DNA of 22,500 nucleotides from Chromera velia (Eukaryota > Sar > Chromeraceae): positions 1 to 22,500 of the forward strand of contig JAHBMJ010002919.1 of assembly GCA_018398765.1 (NCBI GenBank), in the 5' to 3' direction. Shown piece after piece: positions 1 to 9,700 of the stretch. Every line of letters begins with the position of its first letter. Within the stretch, counting starts at the first letter, position 1. The position numbers and the translations under genes were made by a program. The notes under the pieces were generated by a model. The model was not told the origin of the DNA and made no database searches. It saw only the letters and a list, made by a program, of their open reading frames with translations.

Positions 1-41
1 GTTTTTTCGGGACCTTCATATTTGAGGTTGAAAGTCATATT

Positions 42-57
42 GATCAAATATTTGATC
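42..57. repeat. 16-bp perfect palindrome
   Basis: GATCAAATATTTGATC equals its own reverse complement. A second inverted repeat follows at 101-112 and 125-136 (ATTTGATTTGAG / CTCAAATCAAAT), running into a CAAAT/AAATC tandem repeat. Confidence 0.7.
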
Positions 58-124
58 GTATTTGATAGGTCTTTAAACACTAGGTCCTCCCTGACTGGAT
101 ATTTGATTTGAGCTTAAGCCCTAC

Positions 125-160
125 CTCAAATCAAATCAAATCAAATCAAATCAAATCAAA
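125..160. repeat. AAATC pentanucleotide microsatellite
   Basis: About seven tandem copies of a five-base unit (TCAAA). The first copies are also the right arm of an inverted repeat with 101-112. Confidence 0.85.
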
Positions 161-336
161 CATGGTCACTATCTATAATAATATAATAATCAAGAACTTG
201 ACTTTAACTTACATATACTTACACACAGTTCTAGACATAGGAGAACTTTACAAATCTATCTTTGGTACTTGATTTACCCACTAATTTGTTTTACTTAAAA
301 GAACGATTACCACTAGCTGTTTTGGTTACTGAAACA

Positions 337-416
337 ACGGTAATCAATATGACTCTGCACGATTACCGTAACCATGAAAATGGTTACCAAGCGGCCTAAC
401 GGCCGCCTTGGTAACC
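337..416. repeat. Cluster of overlapping inverted repeats
   Basis: Three stems lie in 80 bp. ACGGTAATC (337-345) pairs with GATTACCGT (361-369). GTAACCAT (368-375) pairs perfectly with ATGGTTAC (380-387) around a GAAA loop. GGTTACCAAGCGGCC (382-396) pairs with GGCCGCCTTGGTAACC (401-416), with one bulged G, around a TAAC loop. The second and third stems share bases 382-387, so only one can form at a time. This is seen directly. A terminal or internal part of a foldback or MITE-type element is a likely origin. Confidence 0.75.
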
Positions 417-539
417 AAACTAAGTTAGTTACTCCTAACAGCACAGTGTAATATCTAGGCCTTAATTACACTAGCTAAATAAAAAAAAGAAGAAAAAAAA
501 AAGTTTTGCAAGTTTTGATCTCCGTGGTGTTACGGACTC

Positions 540-604
540 CCAAGTAGGCTATGGTAGCAGGATATAACTTCCAAGTATGTCTTGCCTGCTAAAAGCCTAC
601 TTGG
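540..604. repeat. Long two-step hairpin
   Basis: CCAAGTAGGCT (540-550) is the exact reverse complement of AGCCTACTTGG (594-604). Nested inside, TAGCAGG (555-561) pairs with CCTGCTA (585-591). Together they give an 18-bp interrupted stem. No open frame or terminator context is evident. A foldback element remnant is likely. Confidence 0.7.
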
Positions 605-833
605 TATGATCTAAGGGGAAGAGAAATAAAAGTAAAAGGAAAGGAGAAAACAATTGAGGATGTTACAGTAAGTAGATATCGAGAAAAAGAAAATGACCTT
701 AAAGTTTTAATGGGGATGTCCATACCTATTAAATAGAAAAGACTTTTGAATTCTATCATGGAAAAAAGAATGGAAGAAGGAATGGAAGAAAGAACGGCAG
801 AGCAAATGGAAGAAAGAGTGAAAAAAGAGTTGG

Positions 834-903
834 AAGAGCCTCTTTCAGGGGCCTCGACGGGTCATAGCATGTCCGAGCGGAAGAGCCTCTTCCAGGGGCC
901 TCG
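834..903. repeat. Short direct repeat in purine-rich tract
   Basis: GAAGAGCCTCTTTCAGGGGC and GAAGAGCCTCTTCCAGGGGC occur 46 bp apart, inside a long GAA/GGA-rich tract (about 740-1000). Confidence 0.6.
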
Positions 904-1448
904 TCAAAAACAAGGAAGAGGAAGAAAGAAAGGAAGAGAAGATGGAAGGAAAAAGAAGAAAAATAAAATGAAATAAATAGAGACTGACTAGAATGGAATA
1001 CAGAAAACGGAAGAAGGAAAAGAAGAGGTGTTGGAAGGAATAGGGGTAAAATTGATACGGATGAAAGTAATTATAGAAGTCCTTATAGAAGAGTGAAAAG
1101 CGAAAGACTTGAATTTTTGGAAGAGCAAACGGAAGGAGATGTTGAAAATCAAATTTCATCTTGTCATTTCGTCGGACCCATCTCGGACAGAGGACTTCCG
1201 ACATCTATTCTCCAGCCTTTGAGAAAACTCCTGAGAAGTGAATCTCGAGTGACTTCAGTCTCCTAGCTACCCTACCTTCAGCAAACGCTGCTAGAGTTCT
1301 GGAGTCAAATAAGAAGTCCGCTATAGTGGTGTGTTCGCAAGTCTGACTGGATATTGAGTCTCGGTGCGAACTGAGTGGGAGATAGGCATGCAAGAGGTGC
1401 TTATTTGCCGTTCCTGACCCCGCTCAATCCTCGACCTGCTTCGACATA

Positions 1449-1905
1449 CTTTTGTCCTCCTTTATCCTTTTCGTGATCGTGAACGTTTTCCCATTCAAAA
1501 ATAAAAAAAGTTTTTTTATCTTTTTTTTATTTATCCTGGTACTAAACATGATGATGATGATGATGATGATTGAAGGTTAAATCCTAGAAAAAACAACAGT
1601 TGTTCTTCATCTAGTTTTTCATGTAACACTCCCTGTAACACTCATACAACACTTGAACAACAGTTGTTTGTCTAGCTCAGACCTAACTTCGGGGGGTGAT
1701 AAATAAAAAAAAAAAGATAAAAAAAAGTTTTTTAAGTTTTTTTTTCTTTTTTTATCTAGTGCACGGCCTAGAAATATATGTCTAACATATATTTACTAGC
1801 ATATCTATACTAGTCTAATTTATTAGACAGGCTTTTGTTCTCCTTCATCCTTTTCCGAGGCTTTTCGTGATTGTGAACGTTTTCCCATTCAAAAACGAAA
1901 AAAGA
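1449..1905. repeat. Dispersed direct repeat pair
   Basis: A segment of about 60 bp containing GTGAACGTTTTCCCATTCAA occurs at about 1449-1510 and again at about 1826-1905. Both copies end in an AAAAAAG run and are preceded by CTTTTGT...CCTTC/TATCC. They look like two copies of one repeat family separated by AT-rich DNA. Confidence 0.65.
1592..1668. repeat. Recurrent AACAACAGTTGTT inverted motif
   Basis: AACAAC-A-GTTGTT is found at 1592-1604 and 1656-1668. Its core CAACAGTTG recurs at 17239-17247 in the other AT-rich island. Further short perfect stems follow nearby: AAATATATG/CATATATTT (1772-1794) and GTCTAAT/ATTAGAC (1813-1828). Confidence 0.6.
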
Positions 1906-2477
1906 CTATAGCGAACGTTTCATAAACCCGGAATATGAATGCTATATTATATTATATGAACATGGGCTGCTGGGAGCACGGCTCCACTCTAGTAAAGCCA
2001 ACTTCATTCATTTATTCATTCATATAATTTATTTAACTTTAAATTTAGCTTATATAAGCTGTATACTTGATATTCAATGTCTGAAATAATATCCCGGGTG
2101 CTGTTAGCGGTGGCGACACCTATACTAAGTGACACCTTCACTAGGGGTATCACAGCAAAAAAAATAATAATAATTAAAGCCAATTCTGGCTTACTTTTTT
2201 TTTATAACCTAAGTTATGGCACTGTTGCATGTGCATGTGCACAATGTACTATTATCATTTCATTCAAGCTTATTTTGCTAGTTATTTTGTCAGTTGAATC
2301 TGAGTTGATTAGAACTAGGATTGGAACCATTCCACCATAGGCGACGCCAAGGTAAACGAAGACTTGCTAAGGAAGTTCGAGCACAACGGCCTCGAGTATA
2401 AAATCTTCTGAGGGACCCCCTACAGTGCAGTTCCGCGTCTGCAAAAAGAGAGACAAGCAAATGAAAGAGTTTAAGCC

Positions 2478-2578
2478 GCCTCTCTCTCTCTCTCACATGC
2501 ACACACACTCACACTCACAGTCACGCAGAGAAAGAGAGAGAGAGAGAGAGACAGACAGACGGACGGACAGACAGACAG

Positions 2579-2646
<68 letters not shown>
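2478..2646. repeat. Compound GA/CT, CA and CAGACA microsatellite
   Basis: TC runs (about 2480-2493), CACA-rich sequence, GA runs, CAGA/CGGA repeats (2550-2580), CACACA and then about 55 bp of nearly pure GA. All six frames read as Arg-Glu, Ser-Leu or similar dipeptides through this block, so frames crossing it are artefacts. Confidence 0.9.
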
Positions 2647-2651
<5 letters not shown>

Positions 2652-2855
2652 GAATTTATGTAGAAAGAAGCGTCGCAACCATCACGGGGACAGCACGTAT
2701 GTGAGCTCCGCGGACATGATGGAGGACTTTCCGTGTTCTTCTTCCCCTTTGCGCAACAGTCGACCACCCATCATCTGCAGTCTTTCAAGAGGCGCACACA
2801 AACTGAAGGCCAAGCCGACCTTCCTTCCTCCTTCAATTCCCGATCCAACATGCAC

Positions 2856-3394
2856 TCACTGTCTCGACCCCTTTTTGGCCCCCAACATCGATCGGTGTAG
2901 CGGCCACGAGATGTGATTCCCAAACGCTAGCCGGGTTCTATTGTTGCTCCGTCTCTGGCTCCGGAGCACAGGCTGAATTGCATCAGACAAAAAAAGTTCA
3001 ACTACTTCCTCATACCCCCCCACCTCTTAACATCCTTTTCTATCTATCCTACTGACTTCAAGTAGGAATAAAGCAAAGAAGCACCAACCTTCAAAAGCCC
3101 GGAAGCAACCTCTTCGTCTCCGGCCGCCACTCTCACCCAGAGGTCCCCCGTCACCCGTTTGCGTTGGTCCTTCTCTTTCTCCTCCCCCCCCTCTTCAACA
3201 CCTGAGACTATCAGAGTCCCGCAACCCGACTGGATGGCAGAGGCGGAGAGAGTTTCCGTGTTTCCTTCCGAACCGCCGGTCTTGATCTGCACACAGACCA
3301 GAGAAAGCAACAGCAAACGAAAAGCTCTTTTTCTCAAAACAGAGAAGGCATGTCTTTTCAATTTCTCTCCCGTCTGTGCGTATCTCCTAGCCAT
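2856..3394 (-). CDS. Small secreted-type protein, copy A (two exons)
   Basis: Not recognised. The first in-frame ATG (3394) gives a basic N-terminus followed by a hydrophobic run (FRLLLLSLVCV, about residues 30-40), a signal peptide or anchor. A mature part with the motif SGCGTLIVSG and a Glu/Lys-rich stretch follows. The first exon (3394-3089, 102 codons) ends exactly at AAG|GTTGGT. A good acceptor (T-rich, ending ATTCAG) at 2973 restores the same phase and adds 38 codons (2972-2856) to a TGA, for about 140 residues. A GTGAGT overlapping that stop could instead be a donor, so the 3' end may extend. A strong acceptor (CTCTTTGCAG) about 40 bp upstream of the ATG is in phase with the end of copy B, so A and B could also be joined in one gene. 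Shared layout with copy B suggests tandem duplication. Confidence 0.45.
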
Positions 3395-4026
3395 GAGGGA
3401 CGACAAGGCAACGGGGGCCGAAACAGATGGTGACTGCAAAGAGACGCACCCGACAGATTTTGGATCAGTCGATAGTGGAACGGGAAGAGAGACGGCACGG
3501 AAAGGAAAGACGCACAGACAGACTACATGAGTTTTTCTCTTCACACACAGACACAGAGACTGCAGGTCATACAGAAACTTAGATAACAAGACGGGCGAAG
3601 AACGGCTGAGCGAAAAACAAAAACGCCAATGCCAGTCTCTCTCCCCCCCTTTGTCATATGAACACACGGAGAGAGACAGACGCAGGGAGGGCGATAGAGA
3701 AATTTTAGGGTCTTAGGAGGTGACCCGATGGCTTCCGAAGCCATGGGGCCCTCACATATCCTCCACTCCATCCACCTCTATATTCACATGACCTCTCTGC
3801 CCACGCACTCACTTCCTTGCTCACTTGCACACGAGCTGCCTCGTTTCGTCCATCTGTCTGTCCAACAACTCACGCAAGCACATACAAACAAACCAGTGTA
3901 AACCACACAGACAGACAGTTTGCTCGACAGCTTGGTCGTCAGTCCGTAAAAAGCTCTCTCTTTCTCTTCATGATTGAAAAGGGGGAAAAAATCATTTGAA
4001 ATAAGTTTGGAGCACTCCTGCCTGAC
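3395..4026. other. Intergenic or intronic stretch between copies A and B
   Basis: It lies between the donor of copy B (4026) and the start of copy A. It contains several pyrimidine-rich acceptor-like sites on the minus strand, including CTGCAG and TTTGCAG. No exon can be fixed with confidence. Confidence 0.4.
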
Positions 4027-4740
4027 CTTTCCCTTTGCAATCGGCCCTTCGACTCTTGTCAAACAGAGCTTCACGTCCTTTGGCTTGGGGGATGCCGCCT
4101 TCGTCTTTTTGCGTTTCTTTTTGTCCGGTTCACCATCGCCTGTCGGAACAGAGCCTGAAAGGTGAGCGGCTGCTGCCAGAATAGCGTCTGCCAAATTTCC
4201 CGTCTGCCCCTTTTTCCACTTGAGAGAAACGAGACGACAGGGGACATGCGTGATGTCGACGTGAACTTTGACTTGAGGATTCGTGTCATCATTTTGCTCC
4301 GTTGGCGGGGAGGGAGGAGGACACTTCCCATTTTTGTCCTTCTGTTGTTCTTTTTGTTTCCCTCCTTTTGACTTGTGTACTTTTGCTTTGTCAGGTTCAG
4401 CTTTAGCTTGGTCTTCTGCTGACTCCTTCTTTCCTTTCTTCTTCTCTGGTTTTCTCTCCCCATCCTCCTCCTCTGCAGGTGTAGTGGTCACTTTTGCCTT
4501 CTTCTTCTTGCTTCCTTTGATCCCCTCTTCGTCCTCCTCTTCTCGTGCTTCTGTCTCTGTGAGTCTCTTGCCTCTCTTCCCTTTCTCCCTTCCGTTCGCA
4601 TGCACCTCCACCACCTCCTCTTCTTCCTTTTCCTTCTTCCCCTTTTTCTTCTTCCCCTTCTCCTCTTCCCCCCCGATCGGAATGACGGTACCGCAACCCA
4701 GGGTAATCGTCGGCTTCCTCTCGTGCGCATTTGCCTCCAT
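4027..4740 (-). CDS. Lys/Glu-rich secreted-type protein, copy B (partial model)
   Basis: Not recognised. The first in-frame ATG is at 4740, and the frame stays open upstream to about 4908. The upstream part encodes a strongly hydrophobic Cys-rich run (LFCCCTCGLLLFCLSFV) that looks like a signal peptide, so the true start probably lies in an upstream exon not located here. After it come the motif TLGCGTVIPIG, a long Lys/Glu stretch (roughly residues 25-135 from this ATG), a short non-repetitive segment (VKVHVDITHVPCRLVSLKW) and a second basic run. The exon is best ended at a phase-0 donor AAG|GTCAGG (4026), matching copy A. Reading on to a stop near 3784 adds only junk-like residues. The opposite strand reads as Phe/Ser-rich shadow. 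Confidence 0.45.
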
Positions 4741-5703
4741 CGTCTGTCCCCGAACAAAACTGAGACAGAAGAGCAGCAACCCACACGTACAGCAGCAAAA
4801 CAGTTTGAGCCGTGTGCAGCGGAGTATGAAAGCTATGAGGATGCAACGGTGTGTCAGGATTTTGTAAGGAAACGGAACCCGTCTCTCGCCCCCGCCCTTT
4901 CGGATCAACTTGGTGAGTCAACAAGTGAAGAAGAAAGAAAAGGAAGCTGGGGCCCATAAGTAGACGGATTTATTCATAGGAGAAGAAACTATCTGGTGAG
5001 GCAAAGTCTGAAGGGAAGGGTGGCCGAGATACACGAGGATCAAGAGTAGGGAGAGAACGCAGTAAGAACACAGACCCGTAACGCAGGTACAGGGGAAAGT
5101 TAGCAATCGGAAAAGGACATACACCCACTTTCTGTAGAGCTGAGAATCGGGAAGCCTGCAAGAGAGACGCACACAGAGACAGACGGAGGGAGAGTCAGGT
5201 AGAGTTACGAAAGTTTTTTCTTGCCTTTCTTTCCTTTCTTCCTCGATCGTTTTTTTGCTGTTCGTTTCTTTCTCTCCTTGCTCCTTTCGATTTTCTTCTT
5301 TTTGCTTTTGCTTGGCACTCAGTCACCTGACAGCAAGACTCCCCCTTTTCGGTTTTTTCTTTCTAATAACAAGGCAGACGAAAAGGAAAGGAAGTCCAAA
5401 TCAGAGAACGGGGAGAACAAAATGAACATTCTAGCAGCGTGGACGGGCGGGGAGAAAGACCATGAGCCCTTTTCTCCCTTTTGTTTCCTTCTCCACACTC
5501 GGAAAGCAGGAGTCAAAAAGGACAGACAGACAGGCATAGAGAGACAGACAGACGGCATCAGTCAGCCAGTCCCATAGGCAGACAGGCAGGCAGGCAGGCA
5601 GTCAGGCAGGCAGTCAGGCAGGGCGACAGTTGGGCGGGCAGTTGCACAGCAAAACATGATCCAAACGATGAGAAAAACTCGTCATAAGCACTTCTGGAGA
5701 GAG
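4741..5703. other. Intergenic stretch, no gene called
   Basis: It holds the hydrophobic open extension of copy B (to about 4908), pyrimidine-rich tracts (5218-5310) and a CAGACA/CAGG tandem repeat (5520-5625). A short minus-strand frame from ATG 4957 begins with a leader-like hydrophobic stretch and could supply the start of copy B, but no splice join was convincing. Confidence 0.4.
5577..5625. repeat. CAGG/CAGT tetranucleotide repeat
   Basis: Roughly ten units of GCAG/GTCAG make this tandem array, just downstream of the 3' end of the minus-strand gene at 5704-6666. Confidence 0.8.
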
Positions 5704-6666
5704 TTACACCAACCCTTCCCCACCGCCCCTGGCTCTGAACACGGCGCCCGCCCCCGGCGTTCCCTTGACGCGTCCCAAGCCCCCCCTGGACCCTCTGGAG
5801 CTCTTTTTCTCCTCGAGATTGTCGTGGAGCGACTGAAGCTTTTTCGCCTCCATGGCTCTTTCCACGCCACGCACTCAAAAAACACGGAGACGCTAAGTCA
5901 CTTCGCGGAGACGGAATTCGGACTTAAGCAAGAAAACACAGGTTGCACCCAGACTGCACAGTAAATGATGAAGGCAGAAGTAAGCAAGTATGATCGACGT
6001 CAGTGCAGTGCGTTGTATGGTAGGTGCACCCGTCGAACTCAGTCCGTCTATCTGTACGCAAACTGGAGGACCGATATACTCTGACTCTCTGAGAGGGGTC
6101 AGTTCGCGGAGTGGGGCTTTTTGGAGACGGCAGCGCGAATTTGTGCCGCGAAAAAACTGCGGGAGTAGGGGCCCCGCAAAATAGGATGAGGGGCTCTTAC
6201 GTGAAGTGCTTTCTTAGGCGCGACTGAGTCGAATGCTTCAAATATCTTCGGATCTTTCAAGAGAGCTCGCACGGAGTGTTCCAGTTTTAAAAGAACTAGC
6301 ACTTGTGGAAGATGTCTCAAAGAAGCACCTTCGACCTTCTTTGTCCCATTTCTCGGTACGTGGCTCACATTTCAATTTCACAGCCTCCATTGCTGTGCAG
6401 CTAGGTGCGTGCGTCCCCTGGCCAGTCCTAAGAAGTCTCTCGTTTGTCAGGAGACGGGTCTATGGACTGACAACGAACTTACCGATAGCGGTCCTTGCTT
6501 GTCCTGTTTTCAGTGATTCCAACAGGGAGAGTGTGTCAAAGCTTTCCCCTTCATTCCTTCTCGATTGATCCAAAGACACCTTGCTTGGATGCCGTTTCAA
6601 CCGCTGCAAAGAGTCCGCAGAGCCGTAACTCGTGCAGCCGCTTCTCCTTTCTCTGACCGATCTCAT
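5704..6666 (-). CDS. Small helical/basic protein, multi-exon
   Basis: Not recognised. Exon 1 (6666-6483) starts at the first in-frame ATG and ends at a perfect donor, ATCG|GTAAGT, in phase 1. Exon 2 begins after CTAG (6295) or, six bases earlier, after CAAG (6301). Both fit the phase. It encodes a helical segment with LEHSVRALLKDPKIFEAF and ends at a good donor, CAC|GTAAGA (6201/6200), in phase 0. The last exon is clear by composition: from about 5853 it reads MEAKKLQSLHDNLEEKK, then a Gly/Arg-rich tail to a TAA at 5704. The join between exons 2 and 3 is unsettled. Phase-0 acceptors exist at GAG|GCG (5848/5847) and CAG|TCG, but they lack a pyrimidine tract, and an extra small exon is possible. 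The product is about 140 residues. Coding start lies 36 bp from the divergent large gene. Confidence 0.5.
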
Positions 6667-6701
6667 CCTGATCTTTTCCGCAAATAACGCGTGCGGGTTT
6701 G
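6667..6701. promoter_or_regulatory. Candidate bidirectional promoter / shared 5' region
   Basis: Only 35 bp separate the ATG of the minus-strand gene (6666) from the proposed ATG of the large plus-strand gene (6702). If both starts are right, the two 5' UTRs must overlap or the genes share core promoter sequence. No TATA box is evident. If the large gene instead starts at 7003, the gap is about 335 bp. Confidence 0.3.
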
Positions 6702-9700
6702 ATGGCGTCGTCCGGTCAGTTGCTTGCCCTGCCTTGCTACCACACTATCCTTCTTTCCTTCCCTCCCTGTAGCGTTCCCTCCTCTCAGTCGACATTCACG
6801 TCTTTCCTACGATGTCCTCTTCTGTGTTTAACTTCGCCTCAGTGTTGGGACAGATTACGCAATGACGGTCGTGTCCTTCGTTTTGCTGAAAGGAAACATT
6901 CCCGCCTTTCCTCCCACCCCGTAACCACACACACGTGCTTTGTCCACCCCCGATCTGCCTGCAGCCACAGCGGACGGGAAGACTCTGCCTGCCGCGGTGG
7001 CGATGGAGACAGGTGGCGGGTCGCAGAGGTGGGCAGACCTGGTGGAGGATCAGCCCGAAGATGACATGCCCTCTTCTGGCGGAGCATCGCAGAAAGGGGG
7101 GGGAATGGTTCTCTCCTCTACAGCTCCTAGAGGCAAGGAGAGAGACCGAGACCGAAAGCGATCGACAGAGGGCGATGGAAGTGGAAGAAGCAGTTGGAAG
7201 GGAAAGGAGACGGGAGGGCCTGTGAATATCAAGGGTGGCGGCGCCGGCCTAGCATCGTCCGGCTCCGCTGCATCGACTGCATTCTCTGGAAGGGACAGCA
7301 GAGATCAGGGACGGGAAGATGTCTCTTCGGCCCTCTCTGAAGTTTTGGGGCGCCCCGTGGCGGCATCGGGCCGTCGGGCTGGCGCCAGGGATAGAGACAG
7401 AGAGAGGGGCCATTCAGACGGTGAGTCTCGATCGAAGAGTCAAGCCGTCGCGGGGCAGAACGAGGACGGTGTCTACTCTTCAGACGTTTTCTCTTGCTCA
7501 AAAGAAAGCTATTTGTTGAACTCTTCTCTCCAGGACGCAGACCACTGTCCCCCATTCTTTTCTCTTCCGTTCCTTCCTGACCAAAGTTTTTCTGGCCATA
7601 GGAGTCGTTTGTAGAGTTTCAATGCTGATTCAGAATCTACTTTCTTGACGAACCTGGCTCTGTGTGTTAGTGTGGAGTTTTACTGTCAGGGGGGAAGCGG
7701 GCTGGCGAAGGTCTTTCAACGTATTCGTCCCCCCCCTGCTCGTTTTGTTTGTCTGGGTCGTTCTTTTCTTTTTCTTTTTTCGGCATGAGAATAAGAGCAG
7801 GACACAGTACTAGGCCAATCGGCGCAGCCCCCCTGAAGCTCTCCGTGTGCAATGAGGATGAGTCTCAGGAAGCATCAGTGAGCTCTTGTATGGATGCATG
7901 AGTGACGAACGAACGGACGGGTGAAATGACGTTCTGCAGGTCCTCACTCCAACAGCCTCTTGAAAGGAGGGGGTGGTGGGCCGTCTATGGCCGGCGGCAG
8001 CGTCCACCACCACCACCACCACGGATACGAACCCCATCAAATGACTGGAGGGGGTGGAGGGGGGGGGAAGTCAGGCCGTGGCGGGGGTGGCGGATTTGGC
8101 GGTGGCCAGAGAGGAGCGAGGGGGGACCCTCAAGGAATGGGAGGAGGGGGGGGAGGACCCCAAGCCCAACCGCAGCAGCAGCAGCAGCACCCGTACGACC
8201 ACCGAGGAGGGGGCGAGCGCCATGGTCAAGCTTGGCCTCCTCGCCGTGGGCCCAATGAAAGTTGGCGTGGTGGGTATGAAGAAGGGGCAGCTGGGGAGTT
8301 TGGCCGGGGTCCTCACCACAATCGTGGCCCCAATGCCCCTGGCCCTGTCTTTCCGCCGAGAGGAGGCGATCGGGGCGGAGAGGGAGAGGATGAGATGGGG
8401 GGCGGTGGTCGTGGAGGCAGCCGCTTTTTTCAGCAAGGGGGTGAGCGCCCACTGGCAGGAGGAGGGTACGGGGGGGAAGACTTTGACGATCGGCATTCTC
8501 ATGGAGGGACCCCGGGGGGGAGACATGGCCCCCATCACCCGATGCGTGCGTCAGTTGACTCCGATAGGGAAAGAGAGAGGTCTGCCGGCCCTGGTGGTCG
8601 CATGCCCCCGGCTGGTGCTCAACCTGGGCCTGGGGGTATGATGCAGGGAGGGCGAGGGGGTAGAGGAGGGGGGCAGGGGGGTTCGTCTTTGAGGGGCTCC
8701 CGGGAATTTGTAGGTGATGGGTCGTCACCTTTTGAGAGAGAGGATGAAACCGGGGCCTCCCGTGAATGGAGAGGAGAGGGATTCCCCCCACCAGGCCCCC
8801 CCCCGTCTGGTCCTCTTGGGATGGGCCGGGGTCGTCCCGGTGGTGTGTGGCACGAGCATGAGCTTGTTGATGCAGCTGCTGGTAGAGGCGGAAGAGGAGG
8901 AGGCGGGCCAGCAGGGGGGCGGGGGGGGCCGAGGAATTCACCTTCAGGTCCGCCTGGCCCCGGTGGTAGTGGTGGTTGGAATGTCCACCAACAGCAAGGG
9001 GCAATGAGAGGAGGGCGTGCTGCAAAGGGTGGGGGCGCACAGGCGCACCCAGTCGGGCTTCCACCCGATGAGCGTGTAGGTTCAGGTCCGCAACACCAGC
9101 AAGGTAGAGAAAGGGGTGACAGAGGAGGGGCATCCGAAAGAGAAAGAAATCGGAAAAGACCTGATGAAGATGACAATTGGAGAAGAGCAGACACGTCAGA
9201 AGGAGGATCCCCCTCGTCGGCATCGGGGGGTGGTAGTGGCAGTAGAGGGGGGAGAGGAGGAGGGCGGGGTCAGCAGAATGAGGCTGGAGGTGGTCCCGGA
9301 AAGAGAAAACCTGCACCTCCAGCAAATGACCCCCGCGGTCAAGCAAGGAATCGTGATGGAGGAGGTGGAGGTGGAAAGGGGGGGAAGCCGTGGGAGTCAA
9401 TGCAACGAGAGAGAGACGCTGCGAGAGAGAGAGAGAGGGAAAAGGCAGTGCGTGCTGAAAGAGAGCGACAAAAGGAAGACATGGAGGAGATGAGAGGCGG
9501 GGGGGAGCTGAGGGGGAATGGAGAAGATCCGATTGATCAAACAGGCTCGCCGCGCTCTTCAGTCGTGACGCAGCTTTTTGTTCAATCGCAGCAAAAGCAA
9601 CCGAATCAGCCCACCACACAGCAGCAGTCACAGAGCAACATTTTGATTCCCGCAGAGTCGCGAACAGAGCCAGCTGTTTCCGTTGCTCATCTCACTATTG

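Larger units (their letters stand above)
1..2290. other. AT-rich gene-poor island
   Basis: This stretch is strongly AT-rich compared with the DNA after 2300. It is crowded with poly-A/poly-T tracts, short tandem repeats (AAATC at 125-160, ATG at about 1545-1570) and hairpins, listed separately. Open frames here are short and made of simple-sequence amino acids (for example the Glu/Lys/Met-rich stretch at 746-976), so I call no gene. A less AT-rich part (about 1140-1450) also gives no frame that survives inspection. The overall look is of old, decayed mobile-element DNA, which is inference. Confidence 0.6.

Noticed and set aside
746-976. Glu/Lys/Arg/Met-rich plus-strand open frame
   Set aside because: It is a direct product of a GAA/GGA-rich purine tract, with no splice sites, no complex sequence and AT-rich surroundings.
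2316-2336. Possible tRNA B box (GGTTCCAATCC on the minus strand)
   Set aside because: The flanking bases do not form a T stem and no acceptor or D arm can be folded around it.
2425-2916. Open frames across the GA/CAGACA microsatellite on both strands
   Set aside because: Most residues are Arg-Glu or Ser-Leu dipeptides from the repeat. The non-repeat end overlaps the better-supported minus-strand exon at 2856-2972.
4283-4867. Phe/Ser/Pro-rich plus-strand frame
   Set aside because: It is the antisense of Lys/Glu codons in copy B. Poly-Phe/Ser sequence of this kind is typical of shadows.
5682-5885. Alternative frame of the last exon at 5704-5853 (Arg/Trp/Cys-rich)
   Set aside because: It fits a TTTTTTGAG acceptor in phase 0, but its codon and residue composition looks out of frame. 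The MEAKK frame has strong first-position G and coherent helical sequence. It is kept as an alternative in the findings.
7985-9631. 548-codon minus-strand open frame opposite the giant gene
   Set aside because: It is an antisense shadow of GC-rich Gly/Pro codons, is rich in His/Pro/Leu, and has no independent start or splice context.
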